15,065 nucleotides of DNA, taken from Bacteroidales bacterium GP1 (GTDB taxonomy: Bacteria; Bacteroidota; Bacteroidia; Bacteroidales; Muribaculaceae). Below the pieces are notes generated by a model. It was not told the origin of the DNA. It saw only the letters and a program-made list of their open reading frames with translations, and searched no databases. Position 1 is the first letter of the stretch. The number at the start of each line of letters is the position of its first letter. Location: contig DAAI01000020.1 in assembly GCA_001701105.1 (NCBI GenBank), positions 1 to 15,065 on the forward strand. The letters run 5' to 3'. A program made the position numbers and the translations under genes. Shown one piece after another: positions 1 through 7,544 of this stretch.

Positions 1-109
1 CCCCGCCGGCGCAGCGGCTCCCGCTCTCCGTCTTGGCGAAGGAACAGTGCTGGAAATCAATGTGAACCCCGATGGAGGCATCAACATCCGCATAGCTACA
101 GGAAAATAA
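1..109 (+). CDS. 3' end of an unidentified protein gene (partial)
   Basis: An open frame enters from the left edge in the frame whose codons start at base 2 and stops at TAA 107-109. The visible 35 residues begin with an Ala/Pro/Gly-rich stretch (PAGAAAPA), which looks like a flexible linker, and continue with GEGTVLEINVNPDGG and a short beta-like tail ending IATGK. A strong terminator follows 30 bases later, which supports this being a true gene end. Too little is present to assign a family, and I do not recognise it. Confidence 0.6.
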   Translation, partial: PAGAAAPALRLGEGTVLEINVNPDGGINIRIATGK

Positions 110-140
110 TAATTCAACAGATTTAGATACTCCTTATATA

Positions 141-174
141 TTGCAGGCTCGGAAACCCGAGCCTGTAATTTTTT
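141..174 (+). terminator. Rho-independent terminator of the partial gene
   Basis: A hairpin with arms at 141-152 and 157-168 (core CAGGCTCGG / CCGAGCCTG, with one G-U pair further out) and a 4-base loop runs straight into six T residues at 169-174. It lies 31 bases after the stop codon of the partial plus-strand gene. The 165 bases between it and the next terminator hold only a small 6-bp hairpin (224-240) and no gene that I can see. Confidence 0.9.
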
Positions 175-340
175 CGGTTCGCCAGCTGGATTATGGTAGT
201 GCTAATGACGTAAAAATAAGCGGGCGCATGGGCTATGCGCTCTCATGGGATTGAATAGCTTGGGGTAGAGAGGGAGAGATGTCCGGAAAGAATAAGATCC
301 ACCCGAATAGACGAGTGCCTATACGGATGGAATAATGGGC

Positions 341-374
341 TTAAAAAATTACAACCCGGCGTCTGCCGGGTTGT
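341..374 (-). terminator. Rho-independent terminator of the first ECF sigma gene
   Basis: A perfect 10-bp inverted repeat (ACAACCCGGC at 351-360, GCCGGGTTGT at 365-374, loop of 4) is followed, reading the minus strand, by AATTTTTTAA (350-341). It lies nine bases past the stop codon of the minus-strand sigma factor gene and so ends that transcript. Confidence 0.9.
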
Positions 375-382
375 CGATTGCG

Positions 383-889
383 TTAACGATAGTCTTTGAG
401 GATTTCGCGTAGGCGTTTGCGGGTGAAGAAAATCCTGCTTTTCACTGTGCCCATAGGCATATTCAGTGCTTCGGAAATTTCCTCATATTTGTAACCGGCT
501 ACGTGCATGGAGAACGGCTGTCGGTAGTCAGCGGGGAAACCAGCAAGAATCTTGTTGATTTCATTGGCTGCGTAAGCACCATCGGGCGTCTCCAGCCCTG
601 AATCCTGAGAAACATTAAGGTGGTACAGATCCTCGGTAGTATCGAGAACTGTATTTCTCTTTACATCGCGGCGATAGTTGTTGATGAAGATATTCCGCAT
701 GATTGTCATCACCCATCCCTTGAAGTTTGTGTTGTCGGCAAACTTTTCCTCGTTGTCGAGGGCTTTAAGGGTGGTGTCCTGAACCAGATCATGCGCTTCT
801 TCTTTGTTCAACGTCAGTTTCAACGCAAATGAAAGAAGATTACCCTGCATTCCTATAATTGAGGATTCGAAGGTGTTGGTCTTGCTCAT
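383..889 (-). CDS. ECF-type RNA polymerase sigma factor (copy 1)
   Basis: This 168-residue protein has the two-domain layout of extracytoplasmic-function sigma factors. Region 2 is seen around residues 20-75 (AHDLVQDTTLKALDNE, NFKGWVMTIMRNIFINNYRR). Region 4, which reads the -35 element through a helix-turn-helix, is seen around 115-165 (AGYKYEEISEALNMPMGTVKSRIFF). It would direct core polymerase to a small regulon. It closely resembles the conserved ECF sigma family of Bacteroidales and is about 64% identical, without gaps, to the second copy in this window. No anti-sigma gene is adjacent. Its ATG at 889 is preceded by a good promoter (981-1011), and a hairpin terminator follows the stop, so it is probably monocistronic. 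Regulon and inducing signal cannot be read from the sequence. Confidence 0.95.
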   Translation of the reverse strand: MSKTNTFESSIIGMQGNLLSFALKLTLNKEEAHDLVQDTTLKALDNEEKFADNTNFKGWVMTIMRNIFINNYRRDVKRNTVLDTTEDLYHLNVSQDSGLETPDGAYAANEINKILAGFPADYRQPFSMHVAGYKYEEISEALNMPMGTVKSRIFFTRKRLREILKDYR

Positions 890-980
890 TAATTCCAGTT
901 TAATAGGTATAAGCTGTTATTGTCGTTAATCTCGGGCGCTTTTCTTGGATAAGAATATTCCGCGCCTTTCTTATCGAGTG

Positions 981-1011
981 CAAAATTACAATTATTTTTC
1001 AACTTTACAAA
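981..1011 (-). promoter_or_regulatory. Bacteroidetes-type promoter for ECF sigma copy 1
   Basis: Reading the minus strand, TTTG (1011-1008) is followed after 19 nt by TAATTTTG (988-981), a full match to the Bacteroidetes housekeeping pattern TTTG / TAnnTTTG. The predicted start near 975 would leave a leader of about 85 nt before the ATG at 889. Confidence 0.75.
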
Positions 1012-1103
1012 TTATTTTCGCACAATTATTCACTTCATTTTTTTGATTGCAAAACTTTTCTTTCCGATGATGCTTTTTCGGGCCATTAACACGCTGATAA
1101 TAA

Positions 1104-2396
1104 TTATTTTTCTGCTTCATCTTCAGGCAGGCGTTCCAGTCGTAGTAATTCGATTTTCGCCGTGTTCATCTTGAGCACGGTGATTTTGAGATTCCCAATG
1201 ATAAATGAGTCGCCTTGTTTGGGGAGATATTCAAGCGATTCAAGGATGTATCCTGCCAGTGTATGATAATCTTCGCTTTCTTTGATGTCAAGGCCGAATT
1301 CCTCATCTATCTGGCTAATCTCCATTCGGCCTGAGAACTCAAATGTGTTTTCTCCGGTCTTTCTGGCCACCATGTGGTTATGGTCGTGTTCATCCTCGAT
1401 CTCTCCGAATATTTCCTCAACAATGTCTTCGAGGGTAAGGAGGCCGGCTGTGCCACCAAATTCATCGACTACGATTGCCATACTGCGTTTCTCACCCATC
1501 ATCCGGCGCATCATGGTGTTGGCAAGCATTGTCTCGGGCGTGAAAATCACGGGCTTTATATGTCGGCGCCAGTCGGAATCGGTATTAAACATTTCTGAAA
1601 TATGGATGTAACCGGTGACATCGTCAATATCGTCACGATATACCACTACCTTCGACAATCCGGTAGAGGTAAATATCTTCAGCAGATGCTCCCTTGTGGT
1701 GTTTTCCAATGGCACGGCCACTATCTCGTTTCTGGGAATCATGCATTCAGCCACATCCGTATCCTTAAAATCAATGGCATTACGAAAGATCTTCACCTCA
1801 TTTTCTACGGCCTTTTTATCTTCATGCTCATCTATCGATTGCTGTATATAATCATCCAGCTGTTCCATAGTGAGCACAGGAGAGGGTCCCGATTCGCCGG
1901 ACACTCCGAATATCTTCATTAGGCCTCTTGAGATAAATGAGACGAACCAGCTGATTGGATACAACACAAGATATATAAGATATAGCGGAAGAGCGAGCAG
2001 CCGCATCGTGAAATTGGGATTAATACGGAATGTGTTCTTCGGTAAAAATTCTCCTGCCACGAGTATCACGCCGGTTGATACGAGGGTATTGGTAATGAGA
2101 ATCAGAGCTTCGTTACCCTTGAACCATTGCTCGAGGAGCGGATTAGCTATCGAAGAAAAAGCAATACCGTAGACCACAAGCACGATGTTGTTGCCGACAA
2201 GGAGAGTAGAGATAAACATATCCGCATGACGGGAGAATCCGCGGATAATGCGGTCGACAAGGCCGCCGCGTGCGCCATCTATTTCCACGCGCACTTTGTT
2301 TGATTGCACGAAAGCTATTTCCGAGCCCGAGAAGAGGCCGGAGAATAATATTGCCAGAGCGGTGATGACTATTGCAAGAGTGAGGGGGAGTGTCAT
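1104..2396 (-). CDS. CorC/HlyC (CNNM-CBS) family membrane protein
   Basis: The 430-residue protein has the standard order of the 'hemolysin family'. An N-terminal CNNM/DUF21 membrane domain has hydrophobic segments near 3-22, 61-83, 98-116 and 131-157 and the conserved GEFLPK (115-120). A CBS-domain pair follows at about 206-335 (including VVDEFGGTAGLLTLEDIVEEIFGEI). A C-terminal CorC_HlyC domain covers about 344-425. Family members are inner-membrane proteins linked to Mg2+/divalent-cation efflux or resistance, and the cytoplasmic CBS pair usually senses nucleotides. True hemolysin activity is not expected. It is the last gene of the envelope operon, 10 bases after lptC. The sigma gene downstream has its own promoter. 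I see no clear terminator at 1030-1103. Confidence 0.93.
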   Translation of the reverse strand: MTLPLTLAIVITALAILFSGLFSGSEIAFVQSNKVRVEIDGARGGLVDRIIRGFSRHADMFISTLLVGNNIVLVVYGIAFSSIANPLLEQWFKGNEALILITNTLVSTGVILVAGEFLPKNTFRINPNFTMRLLALPLYLIYLVLYPISWFVSFISRGLMKIFGVSGESGPSPVLTMEQLDDYIQQSIDEHEDKKAVENEVKIFRNAIDFKDTDVAECMIPRNEIVAVPLENTTREHLLKIFTSTGLSKVVVYRDDIDDVTGYIHISEMFNTDSDWRRHIKPVIFTPETMLANTMMRRMMGEKRSMAIVVDEFGGTAGLLTLEDIVEEIFGEIEDEHDHNHMVARKTGENTFEFSGRMEISQIDEEFGLDIKESEDYHTLAGYILESLEYLPKQGDSFIIGNLKITVLKMNTAKIELLRLERLPEDEAEK

Positions 2397-2406
2397 TTGA
2401 ATTAAG

Positions 2407-3018
2407 TTATGTTTTAATACCTTGTCTGGATGATGAATCGTTTTTTTCCGTGCGTGGTCCTTTCATATCCTGATTAATCGGGAATATACCCTGCGGCTTG
2501 ATGATACGATAGTTGGTAAGGCGCTCGTTCGATCTGAAGCCTATACCCTCAAGCACATGGGTGGCATTCTCGATGTGAATAAATGTATCGCTGTATATTT
2601 CGTTGAATCGTTGGTCCCAGAACAGACGTTGTGACAGAAACAGGTCGTTGGGAGCTTTGGTCAACTCCACATTGCCTTCAAGCCGCCAAAGTTTTCGATT
2701 TTTAAAATACCTTGCCGAATCGGCCGCCACTGTGGCTATGACATTAAATTTTCTATCGTATTTCTGCAGATAAAGCCCTTCCGGGAAAATCCAGTAAGGG
2801 TCGGCTGAATTGTCGAATACCTTCCATATCGGAGCCACTATCCGGTACTGTATCACCCCCGAGTCGGAAATCAGGGTCGATACGTTGCGGGTCATCATTG
2901 AGGGCATCGTCTCCGGCTTCAACCGGGATGCGACATCAATCTTTTTCTCATCGTTGCATCCCGGGAGCATCGACAGTCCCATGATGGCCAGTGTGATAAC
3001 CGCGGCAGCCTTTGACAT
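2407..3018 (-). CDS. lptC: LPS export protein LptC, lipoprotein form
   Basis: The 203-residue protein begins with a signal sequence and a lipobox, LPGC, with Cys21 as the predicted lipidated residue. The body reads as the LptC beta-jellyroll: repeated short strands including IQYRIVAPIWKVFD, YPEGLYLQKYDRKFNVIATVAADSARYFKNRKLWRLEGNVEL (written from residue 80 on with small gaps) and an end reading RIIKPQGIFPI. LptC bridges the inner-membrane LptBFG transporter to LptA during lipopolysaccharide transport. Bacteroidetes versions are often lipoproteins, unlike the E. coli bitopic form. The acidic/serine-rich tail (about 185-203) is probably disordered. It sits 15 bases after the outer-membrane protein gene and 10 before the CorC gene, an arrangement that I recall from other Bacteroidales. 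Confidence 0.88.
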   Translation of the reverse strand: MSKAAAVITLAIMGLSMLPGCNDEKKIDVASRLKPETMPSMMTRNVSTLISDSGVIQYRIVAPIWKVFDNSADPYWIFPEGLYLQKYDRKFNVIATVAADSARYFKNRKLWRLEGNVELTKAPNDLFLSQRLFWDQRFNEIYSDTFIHIENATHVLEGIGFRSNERLTNYRIIKPQGIFPINQDMKGPRTEKNDSSSRQGIKT

Positions 3019-3033
3019 TATTCTCTTGCGAAA

Positions 3034-4299
3034 TTATTTTATCTTGCGCTTGAAGAACCATACCTCGTTGAAGTTCACGCCTAAGGTGATATTGAGATAA
3101 TTCTCCTTTATCAGAGTCATAGGCGTTGCCTGACGATGCTTCCATTCGAGGCCGAGATTGATCATCGTTTTCCCTTCAGGAGTAGGAAGGCCCACACCAA
3201 TGCTCGCACCATACTCGCGCACTGAATTGGAGCCGATACGCAGATAGTCATTGCAGTAATACCCTCCTAACCGGTAATTGATTCGTTCGCCGTAGTTACC
3301 TCTTACTTTAGGAGTATACTCCACGCCGGCGGCGTATCGGAGACGATCGTTGAATTTCAATCCCTGAAACACCTGCACGGGTTCCTTTGCATCGCTATAT
3401 ATCGCGGAATATTTGCAATCTTTCCATCCTTGCCACTGAAAATCGAACTCGGCCATCAGGCGGTAGGCTTTCTCATAAGTATAGCTAACTCCGACGCCGA
3501 CTTTATTGGGTGTGAAATAATTATTCTTCAGTTTCAGGGAGCCTACGGTATCAGGGCGGGAATCCTGCTTCATCTGCTGCTGCGTGACCCTTGAGTCGCC
3601 GAGGAGAGTCTTCTTTGGGCTATAGGTGGCACCCACCACCACCTTGCTGAACCTTGTGGGCTTGAATGTATACTGAGCCCCGATAAGGATATTCCAGTCG
3701 GAAATGTCCATGACGTGCTCAATCTTCGTCTGTCCGAGCCCCGTTGGCTCAGCAAAAATATCGTTATATATCACGCCGAAATCATATCCGAGGTTGAGTC
3801 CCAGCGAGAGTCCTTTGTATCTGCCCGAGAATCCGACATATAATTCATTGATTCCACCGGTGCCTTGATTCTGCATGGCCCCGTGCTTTATGTCGTTGCC
3901 GAATGAATATCCCACAGAACTGAGAGGGAGCATACCGATCGACCCTCCGAAGTATTTCCCTATCGGGAATTGCATTGTAAGATAATCGACCCCGCCTCCT
4001 AATGCGAATTGCTTGGCGCTATCTTCTTTGCTCCACATCATCGTGAGGTCGGCTCCCATGTCGAATAGGAAAGTGAGCGAGTCGGTGGCTGAATACGAGG
4101 CCGGGTTCATAACATTTACCTGGCGGCCGGAATTCATTGCCAGCCCCACACCACCCATCTGACGTTGCATTGAGGTGGCACGGTCGCCAAGGATACCATA
4201 GCCGTACATGGAGTAAGGTGTCTGGATATTCTGGGCCATTGCAAAGCAAGGCCATAAGACGATCTGTAAGAGGATTAGTAGGCTTATTTTCTTATTCAT
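3034..4299 (-). CDS. Outer-membrane beta-barrel protein, function unknown
   Basis: The 421-residue protein has a signal peptide (residues 1-22, MNKKISLLILLQIVLWPCFA, cleavage near AMA-Q). The rest is rich in alternating hydrophobic/aromatic strands and Gly/Tyr turns, and the C-terminus ends FNEVWFFKRKIK, the style of Bacteroidetes outer-membrane barrels. The N-terminal part (MGGVGLAMNSGRQVNVMNPASYSATDSLTFLFDMG) resembles the FadL/PorV-like 'putative outer membrane protein' family conserved beside coaX and lptC. The ATG overlaps the coaX stop by 8 bases (ATGAATAA), which implies translational coupling. A role in envelope transport or biogenesis is inferred from the neighbours only. No substrate can be named. 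Confidence 0.82.
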   Translation of the reverse strand: MNKKISLLILLQIVLWPCFAMAQNIQTPYSMYGYGILGDRATSMQRQMGGVGLAMNSGRQVNVMNPASYSATDSLTFLFDMGADLTMMWSKEDSAKQFALGGGVDYLTMQFPIGKYFGGSIGMLPLSSVGYSFGNDIKHGAMQNQGTGGINELYVGFSGRYKGLSLGLNLGYDFGVIYNDIFAEPTGLGQTKIEHVMDISDWNILIGAQYTFKPTRFSKVVVGATYSPKKTLLGDSRVTQQQMKQDSRPDTVGSLKLKNNYFTPNKVGVGVSYTYEKAYRLMAEFDFQWQGWKDCKYSAIYSDAKEPVQVFQGLKFNDRLRYAAGVEYTPKVRGNYGERINYRLGGYYCNDYLRIGSNSVREYGASIGVGLPTPEGKTMINLGLEWKHRQATPMTLIKENYLNITLGVNFNEVWFFKRKIK

Positions 4300-5059
4300 A
4301 ATCGGTTATTACTGTCGTGTTATAATCTAAAATGACAGCCATGCCGCGGGCCACAAGGTGCGGATCATGCCTGTAGTCAATCTTTTTTAAATCGAGCCAA
4401 CGGCAAATGTACGCTGCATCGCCACCCGTTACCACAATATCCAATTCGGGATACTGCTTCAGCAGCTCTCGGTAACGGCCTGATATTTCATATAGGAAAC
4501 CTCGGCCGGCACCGGCGCGGATGGCGGTGTCGGTATCGTTGCCCAGCAATGGAGGCATCTCTCTATCCGTGATCCCCGGAAGCAGCGCACATTGCTGATG
4601 AAGCGAGTCGAATCGCATGCTTAATCCGGGAGAGATGCATCCCCCCATATAATTCAGGCCATCGACCACATCCATTGTCAACGCTGTGCCGGCATCTATG
4701 ACAAGCCGTGTCCTTCCGGCCTCTGCAGCCGCCACAGCTGCCTCAAGCCTGTCGGTACCAAGGTTCTTCCGGTTGTAATTAATAGTAATGGGTATGGGAG
4801 TATCTGCTGATATTTCCAACAAATGAGTCAGCTCATGCAGCCTCATTTCTTCAAGCCACGCATAATTAATTTCTCCGGAACCGCCGGCCACTCCATATCT
4901 TATACTATGCTCTTTGATCCATCTCTCAATCTCCGGCATTACCCTGCCGGGTTCGCCGGCTATGGCGGTTATTTCTCCGGAGGGTATTATGAGCGTGCCT
5001 TTCAGCCGGGTGTTGCCGAAATCTATAGTTATAATTGGAGAAGTGGAAAGCAAGCTCAT
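4292..5059 (-). CDS. coaX: Type III pantothenate kinase
   Basis: This 255-residue protein is a CoaX-type kinase, which phosphorylates pantothenate in the first committed step of coenzyme A synthesis in the cytoplasm. The ASKHA-fold signatures are visible: the phosphate-1 motif DFGNT (13-17, catalytic Asp13), the pantothenate-binding LGTDR (100-104), the phosphate-2 motif DAGTALT (122-128) and GGCISPG (139-145). Length matches the family. Family members typically need a monovalent cation and resist feedback by CoA. It lies 11 bases after the four-helix membrane protein gene and overlaps the next gene by 8 bases, so it is firmly inside the operon. No deviation in key residues is seen. Confidence 0.95.
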   Translation of the reverse strand: MSLLSTSPIITIDFGNTRLKGTLIIPSGEITAIAGEPGRVMPEIERWIKEHSIRYGVAGGSGEINYAWLEEMRLHELTHLLEISADTPIPITINYNRKNLGTDRLEAAVAAAEAGRTRLVIDAGTALTMDVVDGLNYMGGCISPGLSMRFDSLHQQCALLPGITDREMPPLLGNDTDTAIRAGAGRGFLYEISGRYRELLKQYPELDIVVTGGDAAYICRWLDLKKIDYRHDPHLVARGMAVILDYNTTVITDYE

Positions 5060-5070
5060 TTCCTCAGATA

Positions 5071-5550
5071 TCAGTTGGAAGATTTTTCGGAGTTTTCATC
5101 CTTACGCTTACGAGCGATGATAAGCCATGCCGATACTATCTGAATAATCGCTCCGGCGAGAGTAAACACCACCGTGTCGCGCAGCATGCCGAGCGTCATC
5201 TGGAACCCGGCATATCTTCCGGCATTGTAAAACCAAAAGAAGGCGGCGGTCGCAAAAGCTACACCGGCCCAAACCTCGAGACGGCGCAGCCTGCGAACCC
5301 TCAATGAATCAGAGGGATCATAACCTCCGCAAATTCTGGCAATCAGGTAGAGGGCAGCGCCGGCCGTATATATCCATTTGAATACCTCCAGCATCACTCT
5401 GTTATCAAGACTTGTGAAGGGTGCGACAAGCCCGATGGCAAGAAGTAGCAATCCGAATGTGGCTGCGGATTCAAACACACGTAGTCGGTTCGCTTTTCGA
5501 GATGCGGAGTCGGCTACTATATCTTTATTTTGAGATTTGTTCCGTGCCAT
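5071..5550 (-). CDS. Four-helix inner-membrane protein, unknown function
   Basis: I take the ATG at 5550 (MARNKSQNKD), giving 159 residues. A longer reading would need a TTG at 5562 inside the upstream gene. The ATG follows the upstream TGA after one base (TGATATG), a layout typical of coupled translation. The protein has a basic N-terminus, four clear hydrophobic segments (about 27-48, 57-78, 94-113 and 126-146) and a charged C-terminus (RKRKDENSEKSSN), so both ends are probably cytoplasmic. I recognise it only as the small hypothetical membrane protein often found between the divIC/ftsB-like gene and coaX in Bacteroidales. No catalytic motif is visible. Confidence 0.8.
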   Translation of the reverse strand: MARNKSQNKDIVADSASRKANRLRVFESAATFGLLLLAIGLVAPFTSLDNRVMLEVFKWIYTAGAALYLIARICGGYDPSDSLRVRRLRRLEVWAGVAFATAAFFWFYNAGRYAGFQMTLGMLRDTVVFTLAGAIIQIVSAWLIIARKRKDENSEKSSN

Positions 5551-5551
5551 A

Positions 5552-5857
5552 TCAATCCACAATCAAATATACATCTTCCGTCGGCTTCTGCATAAGGTAC
5601 TCCTCGCGAGCAATCTGCTCAAGCTCTGCTTGCCCTGTGAGCAGATTCTCACGATGTTTCCTGAACCACTCCGCAGAATCGTTGCACACCTTGATACGCG
5701 CCTTCAGGCTATTGATCTGACTTTGGTATTCCATATTGTTCTTCCAAGATGTATCTTCATTGAAGAACAATGTGCCTATCACGAACGCGCCGAGAATAAC
5801 GGGCGTAAGATGGCTCTTGACTTTCGACCAGATACTTTTCTTTTTCTTTTTATTCAT
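5552..5857 (-). CDS. FtsB/DivIC-family septum formation protein
   Basis: The 101-residue protein has the plan of the septum formation initiator family: a very basic cytoplasmic N-terminus (MNKKKKKSIWSKVK), one membrane helix (about 17-32), then a periplasmic coiled coil (about 40-80, MEYQSQINSLKARIKV... LEQIAREEYLM) and a short C-terminal strand (EDVYLIVD). Family members pair with FtsL and join FtsQ or DivIB at the division site, where they help activate septal peptidoglycan synthesis. The EYLMQKPTEDVYLI ending is typical of Bacteroidetes members. It is the first gene of the six-gene envelope operon, behind the promoter at 5913-5943. Whether to call it ftsB or divIC cannot be settled here. 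Confidence 0.88.
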   Translation of the reverse strand: MNKKKKKSIWSKVKSHLTPVILGAFVIGTLFFNEDTSWKNNMEYQSQINSLKARIKVCNDSAEWFRKHRENLLTGQAELEQIAREEYLMQKPTEDVYLIVD

Positions 5858-5912
5858 CTTGCAGAATTATCTCCGGCAATTCAGTAATGATTTAGTTCCG
5901 GATATAATCCCA

Positions 5913-5943
5913 CAAAATTAACCATAATCCGTGATTATTCAAA
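5913..5943 (-). promoter_or_regulatory. Bacteroidetes-type promoter of the divIC-coaX-lptC operon
   Basis: On the minus strand, TTTG (5943-5940), a 19-nt spacer and TAATTTTG (5920-5913) match the Bacteroidetes consensus perfectly. The start site expected near 5906 leaves a leader of about 50 nt before the ATG at 5857. No other consensus promoter was found down to 1104, so the six genes are probably co-transcribed. Confidence 0.75.
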
Positions 5944-5989
5944 ATCAATATGGGGGCGTAGTCGTTAATTAGATATAAAATTTAAAGAT

Positions 5990-6787
5990 ATGGTTGAGAT
6001 TAAGTATGTGTTTCACGATTGTTTTGTGGTGAAAACGCCGCATTGTGCAATGATTTTCGACTATTGGACAGACCCCGGGAGTTGCGATAAGTCATATCCG
6101 GATTTCCTCGACGATCTCAATCCGGACTATCCTCTATACGTTTTCGTGAGCCATAGCCATAAGGATCATTTCACGCGCAAGATATTCAATTGGGCGGCCC
6201 GCTTCCCGAAAATCCATTATTTTGTAAGCCATGAAACGGCTCTGAAGTGCCGGTATATAATGTCGCCGACATCCGTCTATGCAGGTCCGAAAATTAAAAC
6301 CGACCAGCTTAGCGAATTAAGCGCGGGCGATGAGTGGACAGACGAAGGGATTCTCATTCATGCATTTGGATCTACGGATATCGGGGTAAGCTGGATGATA
6401 GAGGCCGAGGGCAAACGATTCTTCCACGCCGGCGATTTTAATGCGTGGCTTTGGCGCGATGAATCGACAATCGAAGAAGTCGAAAAGGCTTGGAACTCGT
6501 TTGTCGATATTCTGGCAGATATTGTCAAAGTCGTGGCTGGAAATCCTGTCGACTATGCTTTCTTTCCCGTGGATTCCAGAATCGGGGCCGACTGGTGGAT
6601 TGGAGCGAAAACCTTCCTTGAAAGTCTTGATGTTAAAACATTATTCCCCATGCATTTAGGTATAGGTGATGAAAACGAACAGGCCGTACGCCGGCACGAT
6701 GCCTCTCGTTTCGATCTATATGCCAGTTCAACGCATGGGCGTTGCGTGCTGCTAGCCATGTCGGGTGATTGTTATGCAGAGGTATGA
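5990..6787 (+). CDS. Metallo-beta-lactamase-fold hydrolase
   Basis: The 265-residue protein has the zinc-binding signatures of the metallo-beta-lactamase superfamily, in the UlaG-like compact branch. These are SHSHKDH (54-60; His55, His57, Asp59, His60), HAGDFN (146-151; His146 and the bridging Asp149) and PMH (220-222; His222). All metal ligands are intact, so it is expected to be an active cytoplasmic hydrolase. Family members cleave very different bonds (lactones, phosphodiesters, thioesters), and nothing here identifies the substrate. The insert at about 152-190 (NAWLWRDESTIEEVEKAWNSFVDILADIVK) is helical. It precedes the second sigma factor gene by 86 bases and may share its transcript. 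The upstream AT-rich stretch has no perfect promoter match. Confidence 0.9.
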   Translation: MVEIKYVFHDCFVVKTPHCAMIFDYWTDPGSCDKSYPDFLDDLNPDYPLYVFVSHSHKDHFTRKIFNWAARFPKIHYFVSHETALKCRYIMSPTSVYAGPKIKTDQLSELSAGDEWTDEGILIHAFGSTDIGVSWMIEAEGKRFFHAGDFNAWLWRDESTIEEVEKAWNSFVDILADIVKVVAGNPVDYAFFPVDSRIGADWWIGAKTFLESLDVKTLFPMHLGIGDENEQAVRRHDASRFDLYASSTHGRCVLLAMSGDCYAEV

Positions 6788-6873
6788 AAATAGAAAAAAA
6801 TAATCATCCTCTATCGAACCATTTTCCTGCACCCAATGTTATGGTAATATACAAACCAAAAGATTCCACAATT

Positions 6874-7380
6874 ATGGCTGACAGTTTAAGTTTCAAACAG
6901 AAGATATTGGGATTGCAAGGCAATCTGTTTAATTTCGCTTGTCAATTGACATCCAATCGCGAAGCTGCGCAGGATCTCGTTCAGGACACCACTCTCAAAG
7001 TGTTGGATAATGAGTCCAAATATGTTGACAATGTCAACTTTAAGGGATGGGTATTCACCATCATGCGCAACATCTTCATCAACAATTATCGCCGACAGGT
7101 GCGGAGCGCAACGATCATCGACACCACAGAAGATCTTTATCACCTGAATGTGTCGCAGGCATCAGGCATGAGCACCCCCGAAGGTTCATATGCAGCTAAG
7201 GAAATCAGCATCGCCATCAATGAATTCAGTGATGATTATAAGGTGCCTTTCTCAATGTACCTTGCCGGCTACAAATATGGAGAGATCGCCGAATCCATGG
7301 GGCTCCCTCTTGGCACGGTAAAGAGTCGAATCTTCTTTGCCCGTAAGAGATTGCAGACCAGACTGAAGGATTATAAATGA
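6874..7380 (+). CDS. ECF-type RNA polymerase sigma factor (copy 2)
   Basis: I choose the ATG at 6874 (MADSLSFKQ), which gives 168 residues, exactly the length of copy 1, and aligns with it end to end without gaps. In-frame ATGs at 6784 and 6841 would add 30 or 11 residues with no counterpart in copy 1. Region 2 (QDLVQDTTLKVLDNE, NFKGWVFTIMRNIFINNYRR) and region 4 (AGYKYGEIAESMGLPLGTVKSRIFFARKRL) are intact. By hand count 108 of 168 residues match copy 1. Identity is strongest in TIMRNIFINNYRR and DTTEDLYHLNVSQ and weaker in parts of the region 4 helix-turn-helix, so the two may read different promoters. No anti-sigma gene is next to it. A hairpin about 100 bases downstream probably ends the transcript. 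Confidence 0.94.
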   Translation: MADSLSFKQKILGLQGNLFNFACQLTSNREAAQDLVQDTTLKVLDNESKYVDNVNFKGWVFTIMRNIFINNYRRQVRSATIIDTTEDLYHLNVSQASGMSTPEGSYAAKEISIAINEFSDDYKVPFSMYLAGYKYGEIAESMGLPLGTVKSRIFFARKRLQTRLKDYK

Positions 7381-7480
7381 TAAGGCGAAAGCCGATGATT
7401 AGGTTAAGGAAAGGATAAGGATATTTAAATTTACGATAGAATTACTGAGGAGAGTCAGCCCTCCATAAGTATATATTCCC

Positions 7481-7514
7481 CACGACCCCGGTCTTATTCA
7501 AGGCTGGGGTCGTG
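7481..7514. terminator. Bidirectional terminator-like hairpin between convergent genes
   Basis: Arms at 7481-7495 and 7500-7514 (CACGACCCC ... GGGGTCGTG at the ends) pair over 15 bp with two G-U pairs and a 4-base loop. It lies between the plus-strand sigma gene and the minus-strand nuclease gene, which converge here. Neither side has a long T run (ATTCTATTT on the plus strand), so termination is inferred from stem strength and position. Confidence 0.65.
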
Positions 7515-7544
7515 AAGATTCTATTTATAGGGTCTATGGAAAAA

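Noticed and set aside
1282..2172. Several plus-strand open frames opposite the CorC gene
   Set aside because: They are antisense shadows of a well-recognised gene, with no plausible family and no start signals.
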